33,207 nt of DNA from Rahnella laticis (GCF_015644585.1 NZ_JADOBI010000021.1:1-33207), one strand, 5' to 3'; shown: positions 24,628-33,069, counted from the first letter of the stretch. The notes: generated by a model from the sequence alone, not told the origin. A program made the numbers and translations.

Positions 24628-24641
24628 CCCTGAGCAGGGTT
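24620..24641 (-). terminator. Probable rsd terminator
   Basis: On the minus strand AACCCTG/CAGGGTT (24641-24635 and 24632-24626) makes a short stem followed by GTAGTTTTT. It lies 35 bases past the rsd stop and overlaps the thiC -35 box. The loop is tight, so the inner pair may not form. Confidence 0.55.
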
Positions 24642-24676
24642 TTTATTGTGGCAACGTGTTGTGCAGAAGTAACACG

Positions 24677-25186
24677 TTACGCGGGTCTGGCAAGATGCTC
24701 TTCGTTTGCAGAAGGCAATTCTTTGCGACTTTCCGGATCAAAGGCCAGAATGATCAGTTGATCCTCAAGCTGAAAACGCGCATCCAATGCTTCACCCACA
24801 TCGGATAATGCATAATGAAATGCGAAAGCATTGTCATCATCAATATCATTTTCGGTGTAACTGTCATGGAAAGCCATGATAGCTTCAGTATTGAGCTCGA
24901 GTGCAGGGTATATTTTCGCAGCCTGTAATTTTATCTCTGCACCTTCCACTTCATCGATGACCCGTTGATAAAGATGGAAATGACCGGCAGAAAGGTAATC
25001 CACCAGGTTATGGCAAAAGTTGTCCAACGCTTTTTCATTCAGCGGTGTATGTTTTTCTTTATTGGGTTTCAGGCCGACCAGTGTGCAGTAAGACACCAGC
25101 AATTCTTTACGCGCGTGCAGCCATTGATCCACTAACTCATTACTGCCACCAACGCGTTGGGTCAGTCTTTCCAGACGATTTAGCAT
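24677..25186 (-). CDS. rsd: Anti-sigma70 factor Rsd
   Basis: Rsd binds region 4 of sigma70 and holds it away from core RNA polymerase as cells enter stationary phase, favouring alternative sigma factors. The 169-residue product (E. coli 158) is the all-helical Rsd/AlgQ fold, with [25 protein letters not shown] and [19 protein letters not shown] as conserved blocks. The ATG at 25186 gives [12 protein letters not shown], matching E. coli; a longer in-frame ORF is not needed. It diverges from nudC across a spacer containing a perfect palindrome (25211-25227). Confidence 0.93.
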   Translation of the reverse strand: MLNRLERLTQRVGGSNELVDQWLHARKELLVSYCTLVGLKPNKEKHTPLNEKALDNFCHNLVDYLSAGHFHLYQRVIDEVEGAEIKLQAAKIYPALELNTEAIMAFHDSYTENDIDDDNAFAFHYALSDVGEALDARFQLEDQLIILAFDPESRKELPSANEEHLARPA

Positions 25187-25210
25187 GGTTGACTCCGTGA
25201 GCGAGAAAAA

Positions 25211-25227
25211 AGTAACCAAAGGTTACT
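25211..25227. promoter_or_regulatory. Palindrome between rsd and nudC, possible operator
   Basis: AGTAACCAAAGGTTACT is a perfect 7-bp inverted repeat around AAA, lying 24 bases before the rsd ATG and 57 before nudC. Its size and symmetry fit a dimeric regulator site. It sits between minus-strand TTTACA- and TACTTT-like boxes that could be an rsd promoter. No regulator is recognised. Confidence 0.45.
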
Positions 25228-25284
25228 AATATGTAAATATCAACCCCAGATTGTCAGTCTCGTCGAGGTTATGCAACAACAATT

Positions 25285-26070
25285 ATGGAATTACAGATCA
25301 CAGAAGAACATACCGGCTGGTGGGTAATCAGCTATGAGGGCAAGCTGTGGCTGCCCGAGGGTGAACTGCCGAATGGCAGCGCTGCGCAATTTTCTCTGAC
25401 GGGCAAAATCGGGCGTCAGATTGGTGAATGGCAGGGCGAACCCGTGTGGATGGTACGTCAGGCGATGCACAATCACATGGTGTCTGCGCGGCAGATGCTC
25501 GATCAGGATCGCGGGCTATTCCAGCTGGTCGGGCGAGGTGTGCAGTTGTCGGAATTTTACCGTTCGCACAAATTCTGCGGCTACTGTGGTCACGAGATGC
25601 ACGTCAGTAAAACCGAATGGGCCGCGCTGTGCGGGCATTGCCGTGAACGCTATTACCCGCAAATTGCGCCCTGCATTATTGTCGCCATCCGCCGTGGTGA
25701 TGAGATTTTGCTGGCGCAGCATGTTCGTCACCGTAATGGCATCCACACGGTACTGGCCGGTTTCGTTGAAGTCGGGGAAACACTCGAAGAAACCGTGGCA
25801 CGCGAAGTGATGGAAGAGAGCAATATTCGCGTGAAGAACGTCCGGTACGTCAGTTCTCAGCCCTGGCCGTTCCCGAATTCGCTGATGATGGCGTTTATGG
25901 CCGACTATGACAGCGGTGACATCGTGCATGATCCGAAAGAGCTGCTCAACGCAGGCTGGTATCGCTTTGATCAACTGCCACAGTTGCCGCCGCCGGGGAC
26001 CATCGCCCGCCGGCTGATTGAAGATACGGTTGCGCTGTGCCGCGCAGAAAGCGATGAAGACGACGTGTAG
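25285..26070 (+). CDS. nudC: NAD(H) pyrophosphatase / RNA deNADding enzyme NudC
   Basis: NudC hydrolyses NADH and removes NAD caps from the 5' end of RNA. The 261 residues (E. coli 257) have an N-terminal domain, a zinc site at Cys98, Cys101, Cys116 and Cys119, a Nudix box from Gly159 ([21 protein letters not shown]) and the NudC-specific SQPWPFPNS motif. The last Nudix position, usually Gly, is Asn here (EESNI); the catalytic glutamates are intact. It starts the group nudC-hemE-nfi. Confidence 0.95.
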   Translation: MELQITEEHTGWWVISYEGKLWLPEGELPNGSAAQFSLTGKIGRQIGEWQGEPVWMVRQAMHNHMVSARQMLDQDRGLFQLVGRGVQLSEFYRSHKFCGYCGHEMHVSKTEWAALCGHCRERYYPQIAPCIIVAIRRGDEILLAQHVRHRNGIHTVLAGFVEVGETLEETVAREVMEESNIRVKNVRYVSSQPWPFPNSLMMAFMADYDSGDIVHDPKELLNAGWYRFDQLPQLPPPGTIARRLIEDTVALCRAESDEDDV

Positions 26071-26141
26071 CAGGAGTGTTGCATGCTAGAATGCCGCCAG
26101 ATTATTTTCGGGCGGCCCGAATATTGAAGGAAAAAGACAGA

Positions 26142-27206
26142 ATGAATGAGTTGAAAAATGATCGCTACCTGCGCGCCCTGTTACGCCAGCCTGTGGATAT
26201 CACACCGGTCTGGATGATGCGTCAGGCGGGCCGTTATTTGCCAGAGTACAAAGAAACCCGCGCTGTAGCCGGTGATTTTATGTCGCTTTGCAAGAATGCG
26301 GAGCTGGCCTGCGAAGTGACACTCCAGCCACTGCGTCGCTACCCGCTGGACGCCGCGATTCTGTTCTCTGACATCCTGACCATTCCTGATGCCATGGGGC
26401 TGGGGCTGTATTTCGAAGCCGGTGAAGGCCCTCGTTTTTCTTCCCCGCTGACCTGCCGTGCCGATGTGGAAAAACTGCCCGTTCCCGATCCGGAAATGGA
26501 ACTGGGATACGTCATGAATGCGGTTCGTACTATCCGTAAAAACCTCAAAGGTGAAGTGCCGCTTATCGGTTTTTCCGGCAGCCCGTGGACACTGGCGACA
26601 TATATGGTGGAAGGTGGCAGCAGCAAAGCCTTCACAAAAATCAAAAAGATGATGTATGCCGATCCGCAGACTTTGCACCTTTTGCTCGATAAAGTGGCTG
26701 ACAGCGTCATTCTCTACCTTAATGCTCAAATCAAAGCGGGCGCGCAGTCTGTCATGATTTTTGACACCTGGGGCGGCGTGCTGACGCCTTGCGATTACCG
26801 CGAGTTCTCCCTGAACTATATGCACAAAATTGTCGACGGCCTGATCCGTGAAAACGAAGGGCGCCGTGTGCCGGTGACGTTGTTCACCAAAGGCGGCGGA
26901 CAATGGCTGGAAGCGATGGCGGCAACCGGTTGTGACGCGCTGGGCCTCGACTGGACAACAGATATTGCCGAAGCCCGTCGTCGCGTGGGCGATAAAGTGG
27001 CGATTCAGGGCAACATGGATCCTTCCATGCTCTATGCTTCTCCGGTACGTATTGAACAGGAAGTGGAAACCATTCTGGCCGGTTTTGGTAAAGGCAACGG
27101 TCATGTGTTTAACCTGGGCCACGGTATTCACCAGGATGTTCCGCCAGAAAATGCGGGTGCGTTCGTGGAAGCAGTACACAGCCTGTCCCGGCAATATCAC
27201 GAGTAA
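26142..27206 (+). CDS. hemE: Uroporphyrinogen decarboxylase HemE
   Basis: HemE removes four carboxyl groups from uroporphyrinogen III to give coproporphyrinogen III in haem synthesis. The ATG at 26142 gives [17 protein letters not shown], matching E. coli, and 354 residues (identical length). Conserved features are [13 protein letters not shown] near the N-terminus, [21 protein letters not shown] and [14 protein letters not shown] possible extended -10 (TGCTAGAAT at 26084-26092) and a GCCGCC/GGCGGC hairpin (26093-26116) lie just upstream; the promoter call is tentative. An upstream in-frame ATG is rejected. Confidence 0.96.
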   Translation: MNELKNDRYLRALLRQPVDITPVWMMRQAGRYLPEYKETRAVAGDFMSLCKNAELACEVTLQPLRRYPLDAAILFSDILTIPDAMGLGLYFEAGEGPRFSSPLTCRADVEKLPVPDPEMELGYVMNAVRTIRKNLKGEVPLIGFSGSPWTLATYMVEGGSSKAFTKIKKMMYADPQTLHLLLDKVADSVILYLNAQIKAGAQSVMIFDTWGGVLTPCDYREFSLNYMHKIVDGLIRENEGRRVPVTLFTKGGGQWLEAMAATGCDALGLDWTTDIAEARRRVGDKVAIQGNMDPSMLYASPVRIEQEVETILAGFGKGNGHVFNLGHGIHQDVPPENAGAFVEAVHSLSRQYHE

Positions 27207-27215
27207 ATCCGGCGT

Positions 27216-27896
27216 ATGATTGATACCCGCGCATTACGTGAAGAACAACGGATCCTTGCAGATCAAATTGAACTGCAGGATCCGACTGATTTCAGCACAC
27301 CGGCGTTGATCGCGGGTGTGGATGTCGGTTTCGAACAGGGTGGCGAAGTAACGCGCGCCGCGGTTGCGGTTCTGCGTTATCCCTCGCTTGAGCTGGTGGA
27401 ATACCAGATAGCCCGCATTCCAACTGTCATGCCTTATATTCCCGGTTTCCTTTCTTTCCGGGAGCTACCGGCGCTTTTGCAGGCCTGGAAGCAAATCAGT
27501 GCGCGACCCGATCTGGTGCTGGTTGACGGGCAGGGTATTGCGCATCCGCGCCGTCTTGGCGTCGCCAGCCATTTTGGCCTGATGATTGACGTGCCAACAA
27601 TTGGTGTAGCGAAGAGCCGCTTGTGCGGCAAATTTCTGCCTCTCGGGGAAGAGCAACACAGCCAGCAGGCGCTGTATGAAGGCGATGAGCAGATTGGCTG
27701 GGTCTGGCGCAGCAAACTGCGCTGTAATCCGCTGTTTATCTCGCCGGGCAATCGCATCAGCATGGAATCGTCACTTTACTGGGTTGAACGCTGCATGCGG
27801 CAATATCGTTTGCCAGAGCCAACCCGCTGGGCGGATGCTGTGGCATCAAATCGGGCAGCGTTTCAACGCTGGCAACGGTTGAGTGATGATCTTTAG
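27216..27896 (+). CDS. nfi: Endonuclease V (deoxyinosine 3' endonuclease)
   Basis: Endonuclease V cuts the second phosphodiester 3' to deoxyinosine, removing deaminated adenine from DNA. The 226 residues show the expected catalytic acids: Asp36 in AGVDVGF, Glu83 in FRELP and Asp104 in [14 protein letters not shown], plus the [11 protein letters not shown] wedge region. It starts 9 bases after hemE and is probably cotranscribed, as in E. coli. No terminator is evident before yjaG, 70 bases on. Confidence 0.95.
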   Translation: MIDTRALREEQRILADQIELQDPTDFSTPALIAGVDVGFEQGGEVTRAAVAVLRYPSLELVEYQIARIPTVMPYIPGFLSFRELPALLQAWKQISARPDLVLVDGQGIAHPRRLGVASHFGLMIDVPTIGVAKSRLCGKFLPLGEEQHSQQALYEGDEQIGWVWRSKLRCNPLFISPGNRISMESSLYWVERCMRQYRLPEPTRWADAVASNRAAFQRWQRLSDDL

Positions 27897-27966
27897 GAAT
27901 CAAGGAATAGGGATATTGATTTATTTCAGGTAAACTCCCGCGCAGAAAAGTTAACGAGATCAACTC

Positions 27967-28557
27967 ATGTTACGTAATCCAATTCATTTACGTCTGGAAA
28001 AGCTGGAAAGCTGGCAACACGTGACGTTTATGGCGAGCTTGTGTGAACGCATGTACCCGAACTATCAGGCTTTTTGCCTGGAAACCGGGTTTGGCGAGGC
28101 ACAGCTTTACCGCCGTATCCTGGATTTAATCTGGGAAACGCTGGTGGTAAAAGACGCCAAGGTCAATTTTGACTCACAGCTCGAAAAACTGGAGGAAGCC
28201 GTGCCTTCTTCCGATGATTACGACATTTATGGTGTTTACCCGGCCATCGATGCGTGTATCGCATTAGGCGAACTGATTCATTCACGTCTGAGTGGCGAAA
28301 CGTTGTCGCACGCGGTTGCCGTGAGTGAAACATCAATTCGTACTGTTGCGATGCTGGAAATGACTCAGGCCGGTAAAGAAATGACCGATGAAGAGCTGAA
28401 AGTCATTCCTGCTGTTGAAGAAGAATGGGACATCCAATGGGAGATTTTTCGCCTGTTGGCTGACTGTGAAGAGCGTGACCTGGAATTAATAAAAGGGTTA
28501 CGTTCTGACCTGCGTGAAGCCGCTGTCAGTAACATTGGCATAAATTTAGCGCAATAA
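27967..28557 (+). CDS. yjaG: DUF416 family protein YjaG
   Basis: This 196-residue protein matches E. coli YjaG (same length), a cytosolic DUF416 protein of unknown function. It is acidic, predicted largely helical (LRLEKLESWQHVTFMASLCERMYPNYQAF at the start), without signal peptide or known catalytic motif. Its fixed position between nfi and hupA is shared with E. coli but does not reveal a role. Confidence 0.9.
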   Translation: MLRNPIHLRLEKLESWQHVTFMASLCERMYPNYQAFCLETGFGEAQLYRRILDLIWETLVVKDAKVNFDSQLEKLEEAVPSSDDYDIYGVYPAIDACIALGELIHSRLSGETLSHAVAVSETSIRTVAMLEMTQAGKEMTDEELKVIPAVEEEWDIQWEIFRLLADCEERDLELIKGLRSDLREAAVSNIGINLAQ

Positions 28558-28747
28558 GGCTAGAAAACGTGATTTAACGCCTGATTTGTCGTGCCTTAAG
28601 GCTTCACATCCGCACCCTGTCTGGTCTACATTTGGGGTGCGTAAAAAAAGTGGCTATCGGTGCGTGTATGCAGGAGGGTGCTGTCAATCGGCATATCCGT
28701 CGCACTCGATGCTTTGCAAACGATAAACACACTGTAAAGGATAACTT
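28558..28747 (+). promoter_or_regulatory. yjaG-hupA spacer with palindrome and hairpin
   Basis: A perfect 10-bp palindrome GCCTTAAGGC (28593-28602) is followed by CGCACCC/GGGTGCG (28611-28617 with 28635-28641, 17-base loop) ending in an A run, so it is not a rightward terminator. hupA needs its own strong promoter here, but I could not assign -35/-10 boxes with confidence. The Shine-Dalgarno sequence is AAAGGA before the ATG at 28748. Confidence 0.45.
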
Positions 28748-29020
28748 ATGAACAAGACTCAACTGATTGATGTAATTGCTGACAAAGCTGATCTTTCCAA
28801 AGCACAAGCCAAAGTTGCTCTTGAATCTACTCTGTCTGCTATTACCGAGTCTCTGAAAGAAGGTGATGCTGTACAATTGGTTGGTTTCGGGACTTTCAAG
28901 GTAAATCATCGTAACGAGCGTACTGGTCGTAACCCACAGACTGGTAAAGAAATCAAAATCGCAGCTGCAAACGTACCTGCGTTCGTTTCTGGTAAAGCTC
29001 TGAAAGACGCTGTTAAGTAA
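28748..29020 (+). CDS. hupA: DNA-binding protein HU-alpha
   Basis: HU is the abundant nucleoid protein that bends and compacts DNA. The 90-residue protein has the full HU sequence: helical dimer core (1-about 45), the [24 protein letters not shown] segment forming the DNA-embracing beta arm with the conserved RNPQTG proline tip, and C-terminal [12 protein letters not shown]. Position between yjaG and yjaH marks it as hupA rather than hupB. A GC-rich hairpin follows at 29045-29066. Confidence 0.98.
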   Translation: MNKTQLIDVIADKADLSKAQAKVALESTLSAITESLKEGDAVQLVGFGTFKVNHRNERTGRNPQTGKEIKIAAANVPAFVSGKALKDAVK

Positions 29021-29029
29021 TTGCTTGCA

Positions 29030-29725
29030 GTGAAAAGAATAAGCGGAGGGGCCTGTAAGCCCCTTCAGTTTATCACCCCCAGGCTGGTGGCAGGTTTACT
29101 GGTTCTCGGTCTGGTGGGTTGCAGTTCTAAAAACTCCTCTGAATTATTCTTTGCCAGCGGGTATGTTGCCGATCAGGGTATCAACCGGCTCTGGCGCGAA
29201 GACAACGCACAAAACGAACCTCAAACTATTCTCAACGTATACAGCCCCTATTTTGGCGGCGATACGATCATTACCCGTTATGAATTCCAGCAGGGGCAAT
29301 TGCACCTGATTAAAGAAACGCATGCGACGCAAACTGATTTAGGCGTGATGCTGCGTTTTGACGATAGCGGGCACGTCAGCTTTATGCAGCGGCAGCTTCC
29401 TGAGCGCCGGGAAAAATTATCGTCAGATGATATCGAGCGCTATAAATATGAAGCGACAAAAATCCTCGATCTGAGTAATGCGCTGCGCGTGGGTAATGTC
29501 CGGCTGGTGCAGGCTAACTGGCGGCAGGGTTTGATCACCACCTGCGCGGGTGAACAGGTGACGCCGAAACTGACCGTCCGTTCCCAGGTCTGGTTGGCTA
29601 AAAGGGCTAGTCGGAGCAACGACAATCTCGGCCTTGCCTGGCTGACCGCACCGGAAGGCAATGAATTGCTGCTGGTCGCAAATGAAGATTTCTGTAAATG
29701 GGAACCTAAAGAGTCAGATCTCTGA
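29030..29725 (+). CDS. yjaH: DUF1481 family lipoprotein YjaH
   Basis: This protein (231 residues from this start) corresponds to E. coli YjaH, a DUF1481 protein of unknown function. The N-terminus has basic residues, a hydrophobic run LVAGLLVLGLVG and a lipobox LVGC with Ser-Ser after the cysteine (residue 31), so it is probably an outer-membrane lipoprotein. Start choice is unclear: GTG at 29030 is preferred over TTG at 29021, which directly follows the hupA stop, and no good Shine-Dalgarno sequence is visible. A terminator-like hairpin (29045-29066) lies within its first codons. In E. coli, zraPSR comes next; here purD follows convergently. Confidence 0.85.
   Translation: MKRISGGACKPLQFITPRLVAGLLVLGLVGCSSKNSSELFFASGYVADQGINRLWREDNAQNEPQTILNVYSPYFGGDTIITRYEFQQGQLHLIKETHATQTDLGVMLRFDDSGHVSFMQRQLPERREKLSSDDIERYKYEATKILDLSNALRVGNVRLVQANWRQGLITTCAGEQVTPKLTVRSQVWLAKRASRSNDNLGLAWLTAPEGNELLLVANEDFCKWEPKESDL
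29045..29066 (+). terminator. Hairpin after hupA, possible partial terminator
   Basis: GGAGGGGC (29045-29052) pairs with GCCCCTTC (29059-29066), one G-T pair, loop CTGTAA, followed by AGTTTATC. The stem is strong but the T tract poor. It lies 25 bases after hupA and inside the yjaH reading frame, so it may give hupA most of the transcript. Confidence 0.5.
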
Positions 29726-29733
29726 TCCCGCTT

Positions 29734-29757
29734 ACTAACACGTATACTAACACGTAT
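29734..29757. repeat. Tandem 12-bp direct repeat
   Basis: ACTAACACGTAT occurs twice head to tail with no mismatch, between the yjaH stop codon and the following terminator. It is likely a replication slippage duplication. Confidence 0.9.
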
Positions 29758-29762
29758 AAAGG

Positions 29763-29789
29763 AAAGGCACGCCGAAGCGTGCCTTTTTT
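29763..29789. terminator. Bidirectional terminator between yjaH and purD
   Basis: AAAGGCACGC (29763-29772) pairs perfectly with GCGTGCCTTT (29777-29786) around a CGAA loop, with six T residues on the plus strand and a looser TTTCCTTT on the minus strand. It ends yjaH and probably also purHD. Confidence 0.93.
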
Positions 29790-29822
29790 GATCGTCAGGT
29801 TCTCATCGTCAGATGAACGCGA

Positions 29823-31112
29823 TTACTGATTGCGTTCGCGGTCAATGGCGCGATAGCCGATATCCTTGCGGCAGAAGCTACCTTCCCAATGAATATCTTT
29901 CGCTAAATCATAAGCGCGCTGCTGAGCGGCTTCGACGGTTTTACCCAGCGCCGTCACACAGAGTACGCGTCCGCCATTTGTCACCACGCGTTCATCTTGC
30001 AAACGGGTTCCGGCCTGGAAGACTTTGCCGTCCGGGACTTCTTCCAGCGGTAAACCGTGGATCACATCACCGGTTTTGTAATCGGCAGGATAACCGCCGG
30101 CGGCAATCACAACGCCCAGGGAAGGACGCGGATCCCACTCAGACGTTTTCTCGCCCAGACGGCCTTCCGCACCGGCCAGACAAAGATCGACCAGATCCGA
30201 GCGCAGACGCAACATGATTGGCTGAGTTTCCGGATCCCCGAAGCGGCAGTTAAATTCGATCACTTTCGGCTGGCCGTCTGCGGAAATCATCAAACCTGCA
30301 TACAGGAAGCCGGTGTAAGTATTATTCTCAGCCGCCATGCCGTGCACGGTTGGCCAGATAACCTGATCCATAACGCGCTGATGAATTTCATCAGTCACAA
30401 CCGGTGCCGGGGAATAAGCGCCCATACCGCCGGTGTTCGGGCCGCTGTCGCCATCGCCAACACGTTTGTGATCCTGACTGGTTGCCATTGGCAGAACGTT
30501 CGTACCGTCAACCATCACGATGAAGCTCGCCTCTTCGCCATCCAGGAATTCTTCGATAACAATACGGTGGCCAGCGTCGCCAAACGCATTTCCTGCCAGC
30601 ATATCGTGGACTGCATCTTCTGCTTCTTTCAATGTCATCGCCACGATGACACCTTTGCCTGCAGCCAGTCCGTCAGCTTTAATGACGATCGGCGCGCCTT
30701 TGCTGCGCAGATAAGCCAGTGCCGGTTCGATTTCGGTGAAGTTCTGGTAATCCGCGCTTGGGATATTGTGGCGAGCGAGGAAATCCTTGGTGAAAGCTTT
30801 TGAGCCTTCCAGCTGCGCCGCTTCCTGCGTCGGGCCAAAAATTTTCAGACCCGCAGCGCGGAATGCGTCGACCACGCCAATCACCAGCGGAGCTTCCGGG
30901 CCGACAATCGTCAGGCCGATATCATTGCTTTTGGCGAACGCCAGCAAACCAGCGATATCCGTTGCAGCGATATCGACATTCTCCAGCAGAGGTTCCAGTG
31001 CGGTACCGGCGTTTCCGGGTGCGACAAAAACTTTATCCGCCAGAGGGGATTGCGATGCCTTCCATGCCAGTGCATGTTCACGCCCGCCGTTACCGATAAT
31101 TAAAATATTCAT
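29823..31112 (-). CDS. purD: Phosphoribosylamine-glycine ligase PurD (GAR synthetase)
   Basis: PurD joins phosphoribosylamine and glycine with ATP, the second step of purine synthesis. The ATG at 31112 gives MNILIIGNGGREHALAWKAS, matching E. coli, and 429 residues (same length); an in-frame extension into the spacer is not used. It is an ATP-grasp enzyme: PGNAGTALE, IKADGLAAGKGV, EEFLDGEEASF, the MGAYSPAP segment and the metal-binding EFNCRFGDPETQ are visible. It is second in purH-purD, 46 bases after purH, with a hairpin in the gap (31129-31149). Confidence 0.97.
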   Translation of the reverse strand: MNILIIGNGGREHALAWKASQSPLADKVFVAPGNAGTALEPLLENVDIAATDIAGLLAFAKSNDIGLTIVGPEAPLVIGVVDAFRAAGLKIFGPTQEAAQLEGSKAFTKDFLARHNIPSADYQNFTEIEPALAYLRSKGAPIVIKADGLAAGKGVIVAMTLKEAEDAVHDMLAGNAFGDAGHRIVIEEFLDGEEASFIVMVDGTNVLPMATSQDHKRVGDGDSGPNTGGMGAYSPAPVVTDEIHQRVMDQVIWPTVHGMAAENNTYTGFLYAGLMISADGQPKVIEFNCRFGDPETQPIMLRLRSDLVDLCLAGAEGRLGEKTSEWDPRPSLGVVIAAGGYPADYKTGDVIHGLPLEEVPDGKVFQAGTRLQDERVVTNGGRVLCVTALGKTVEAAQQRAYDLAKDIHWEGSFCRKDIGYRAIDRERNQ

Positions 31113-31158
31113 TCGAGGACTCCGGGTGAGCGGGCGCATCGCACCCGCTAAAAGAAAA

Positions 31159-32748
31159 TTAATGACGGAAATGGCGCATGTCGGTAAACAGCATTGCGAT
31201 ACCGTGTTCGTTTGCGGCCGCGATAACTTCGTCATCACGGATTGAACCGCCAGGCTGAATCACACAGGTAATGCCTACCGCAGCGGCTGCATCAATACCG
31301 TCGCGGAACGGGAAGAAGGCATCGGATGCCATCACGGAACCTGCGACTTCCAGACCTTCGTCAGAGGCTTTAATCCCCGCGATTTTCGCGGAGTAAACGC
31401 GGCTCATCTGGCCGGCACCAATGCCGATAGTCATTTTGTCGCGTGCGTAAACAATAGCGTTGGATTTAACGAACTTAGCGACTTTCCAGCAGAACAGTGC
31501 ATCAGTCAGTTCCTGCTCAGTTGGCTGGCGCTGGGAAACAACGCGCAGGTCACCGGCGTCAACCATGCCCAAATCACGATCCTGAACCAGCAGGCCACCA
31601 TTAACACGTTTGAAGTCCAGCGCTTTCTGGCGCCCTTGCCATTGGCCGCATGTCAGAACGCGGACGTTTTGTTTTGCCGCAGTCAGGACCAGCGCTTCAG
31701 GGCTGACTGACGGGGCGATGATCACTTCCACAAACTGACGGCTGATGATCGCTTTCGCAGTTTCAGCATCAAGCTCGCGGTTGAAGGCAATAATGCCGCC
31801 GAAAGCAGAAGTCGGGTCAGTCTGATAAGCACGTTCGTAAGCAGCCAGAATATTGTCGCCGATGGCAACGCCGCAAGGGTTTGCGTGTTTGACGATGACA
31901 CACGCAGGCTCTGCAAATTCCTTCACACATTCCAGTGCCGCATCGGTATCTGCAATGTTGTTATAGGAAAGGGCTTTGCCTTGAAGTTGGGTCGAGGTCG
32001 CAACGGAAGCTTCGCTGACGCTTTCTTCTATATAGAAGGCGGCGTTCTGATGGCTGTTCTCGCCATAACGCATATCTTGTTTCTTTATATAGCTAAGATT
32101 CAGGGTACGCGGGAACTGACCAGACGCGGATTCGGTATCGCCGTGATAAGCCGGAACCATGGTACCGAAGTAGTTGGCAATCATTCCGTCATAAGACGCG
32201 GTGTGCTCGAAAGCTTTAATCGCCAGATTGAAACGGGTTGCCAGCGTCAGTGAGCTGCTGTTGGCATCCATTTCTTCAATAATAGAAGCGTAGTCACTGC
32301 TCTTCACCACGATCGCTACGTCTTTGTGATTCTTCGCCGCCGAGCGGACCATGGTCGGGCCGCCGATATCAATGTTTTCTACCGCATCTTCCAGTGAGCA
32401 ATCCGGGCGTGCGACGGTTTGCGCGAATGGATAAAGGTTCACGACCACCATGTCGATTGGCGCGATCGCGTGCTGCGCCATAATTTCATCATCTTTCCCG
32501 CGACGACCGAGGATCCCACCGTGAACTTTCGGGTGCAGGGTTTTGACGCGTCCATCCATCATTTCCGGGAAACCCGTGTAGTCAGACACTTCTGTGACTG
32601 GCAGACCGGCTTTTGCCAACAGGCTGGCGGTGCCGCCAGTGGAAAGTAATTCAACGCCACGCGAAGAGAGTGCCTGGGCGAATTCTACGATACCGGCTTT
32701 ATCAGAAACACTGAGCAGGGCGCGGCGGATTGGACGAGATTGTTGCAT
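31159..32748 (-). CDS. purH: Bifunctional AICAR formyltransferase / IMP cyclohydrolase PurH
   Basis: PurH carries out the last two steps of purine synthesis, formylating AICAR with 10-formyl-THF and closing the ring to IMP. The 529 residues (same as E. coli) have the N-terminal cyclohydrolase domain (about 1-200; [33 protein letters not shown]) and the C-terminal transferase with [23 protein letters not shown] and the terminal [14 protein letters not shown]. It is first in purHD, with a PUR-box-like operator 190 bases upstream. Confidence 0.98.
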   Translation of the reverse strand: MQQSRPIRRALLSVSDKAGIVEFAQALSSRGVELLSTGGTASLLAKAGLPVTEVSDYTGFPEMMDGRVKTLHPKVHGGILGRRGKDDEIMAQHAIAPIDMVVVNLYPFAQTVARPDCSLEDAVENIDIGGPTMVRSAAKNHKDVAIVVKSSDYASIIEEMDANSSSLTLATRFNLAIKAFEHTASYDGMIANYFGTMVPAYHGDTESASGQFPRTLNLSYIKKQDMRYGENSHQNAAFYIEESVSEASVATSTQLQGKALSYNNIADTDAALECVKEFAEPACVIVKHANPCGVAIGDNILAAYERAYQTDPTSAFGGIIAFNRELDAETAKAIISRQFVEVIIAPSVSPEALVLTAAKQNVRVLTCGQWQGRQKALDFKRVNGGLLVQDRDLGMVDAGDLRVVSQRQPTEQELTDALFCWKVAKFVKSNAIVYARDKMTIGIGAGQMSRVYSAKIAGIKASDEGLEVAGSVMASDAFFPFRDGIDAAAAVGITCVIQPGGSIRDDEVIAAANEHGIAMLFTDMRHFRH

Positions 32749-32930
32749 GGTGGTTTATATCCTTGGCTTTGGAGTCGCAATAAAGAGCGTTATCGGAATT
32801 CAATGAGCGTTTTCTTCTCTCTATATAGAGCAATTTGCAGAAAAACGCGGGATTGAGCTCAGATAACTCCCCTCTGGCGACTTACTTTTCATTTATCACC
32901 GGTAACAGGTGTCGAAAACTGACGCGCGAA
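32749..32930 (-). other. purH leader
   Basis: The leader is about 175 bases. It contains a 12-bp palindrome CTCTATATAGAG (32819-32830), a GAGCGTT repeat at 32785-32791 and 32805-32811, and a 23-codon ORF (32821-32892, minus) with only a weak Shine-Dalgarno sequence. purH itself has AAGGA upstream of its ATG. Nothing here is a recognised riboswitch. Confidence 0.5.
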
Positions 32931-32963
32931 ATTGTAGCGAAAACGATTGCGCGACGCTCGCAA
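32931..32963 (-). promoter_or_regulatory. purHD promoter region with PurR box
   Basis: On the minus strand TACAAT (32936-32931) is a good -10 box. Directly upstream, 32937-32952 (plus strand GCGAAAACGATTGCGC) matches the PurR operator consensus ACGAAAACGTTTGCGT at 13 of 16 positions. A TTGCGA (32963-32958) is the best -35 but spaced 21 bases, so the exact -35 is uncertain. PurR with hypoxanthine or guanine would block this promoter. Confidence 0.75.
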
Positions 32964-32984
32964 AATTTGAGATTCCTGCGCATC

Positions 32985-32993
32985 TGTGGATAA
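32985..32993. promoter_or_regulatory. Perfect DnaA box
   Basis: TGTGGATAA is the exact complement of the consensus TTATCCACA. It lies between the purHD operator and the rrn P1 upstream region, about 117 bases before the P1 start. A single 9-mer can occur by chance. Confidence 0.55.
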
Positions 32994-33022
32994 ATCTGTG
33001 CAAAACACGGTATAAGCGGTGT

Positions 33023-33066
33023 GTTTGCTGTGTAATGCAGCAAACGGTATTTTTTCTTAAAATTAG
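33023..33066 (+). promoter_or_regulatory. Upstream activating region of rrn P1 (Fis-like palindrome and UP element)
   Basis: GTTTGCTG/CAGCAAAC (33023-33045) is a perfect 8-bp inverted repeat centred about -71 to -72 from the P1 start, the place of Fis site I in E. coli rrn promoters. An A/T-rich block (TATTTTTTCTTAAAATTA, 33048-33065) lies where the UP element for the alpha subunit sits. Fis binding itself is inferred. Confidence 0.65.
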
Positions 33067-33069
33067 CCC

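Noticed and set aside
26181..27200. 339-codon minus-strand ORF opposite hemE, and other long antisense ORFs opposite rplK, rplA, rpoB, rpoC and purD
   Set aside because: They are shadows of strongly codon-biased genes and show no domain, no ribosome-binding site and no plausible composition.
26076..27206. Long form of hemE starting at 26076
   Set aside because: The ATG at 26142 follows a GAAGGAAAAA ribosome-binding region and gives the conserved 354-residue protein.
29823..31238. Long form of purD with 42 extra N-terminal residues
   Set aside because: The extension covers the purH-purD spacer and the end of purH and has no family match; MNILIIGNGGREHA at 31112 is the family start.
32821..32892. 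23-codon ORF in the purH leader as a regulatory leader peptide
   Set aside because: It has only a weak Shine-Dalgarno sequence, no informative codon run and no attenuator downstream; ORFs this short are common by chance.
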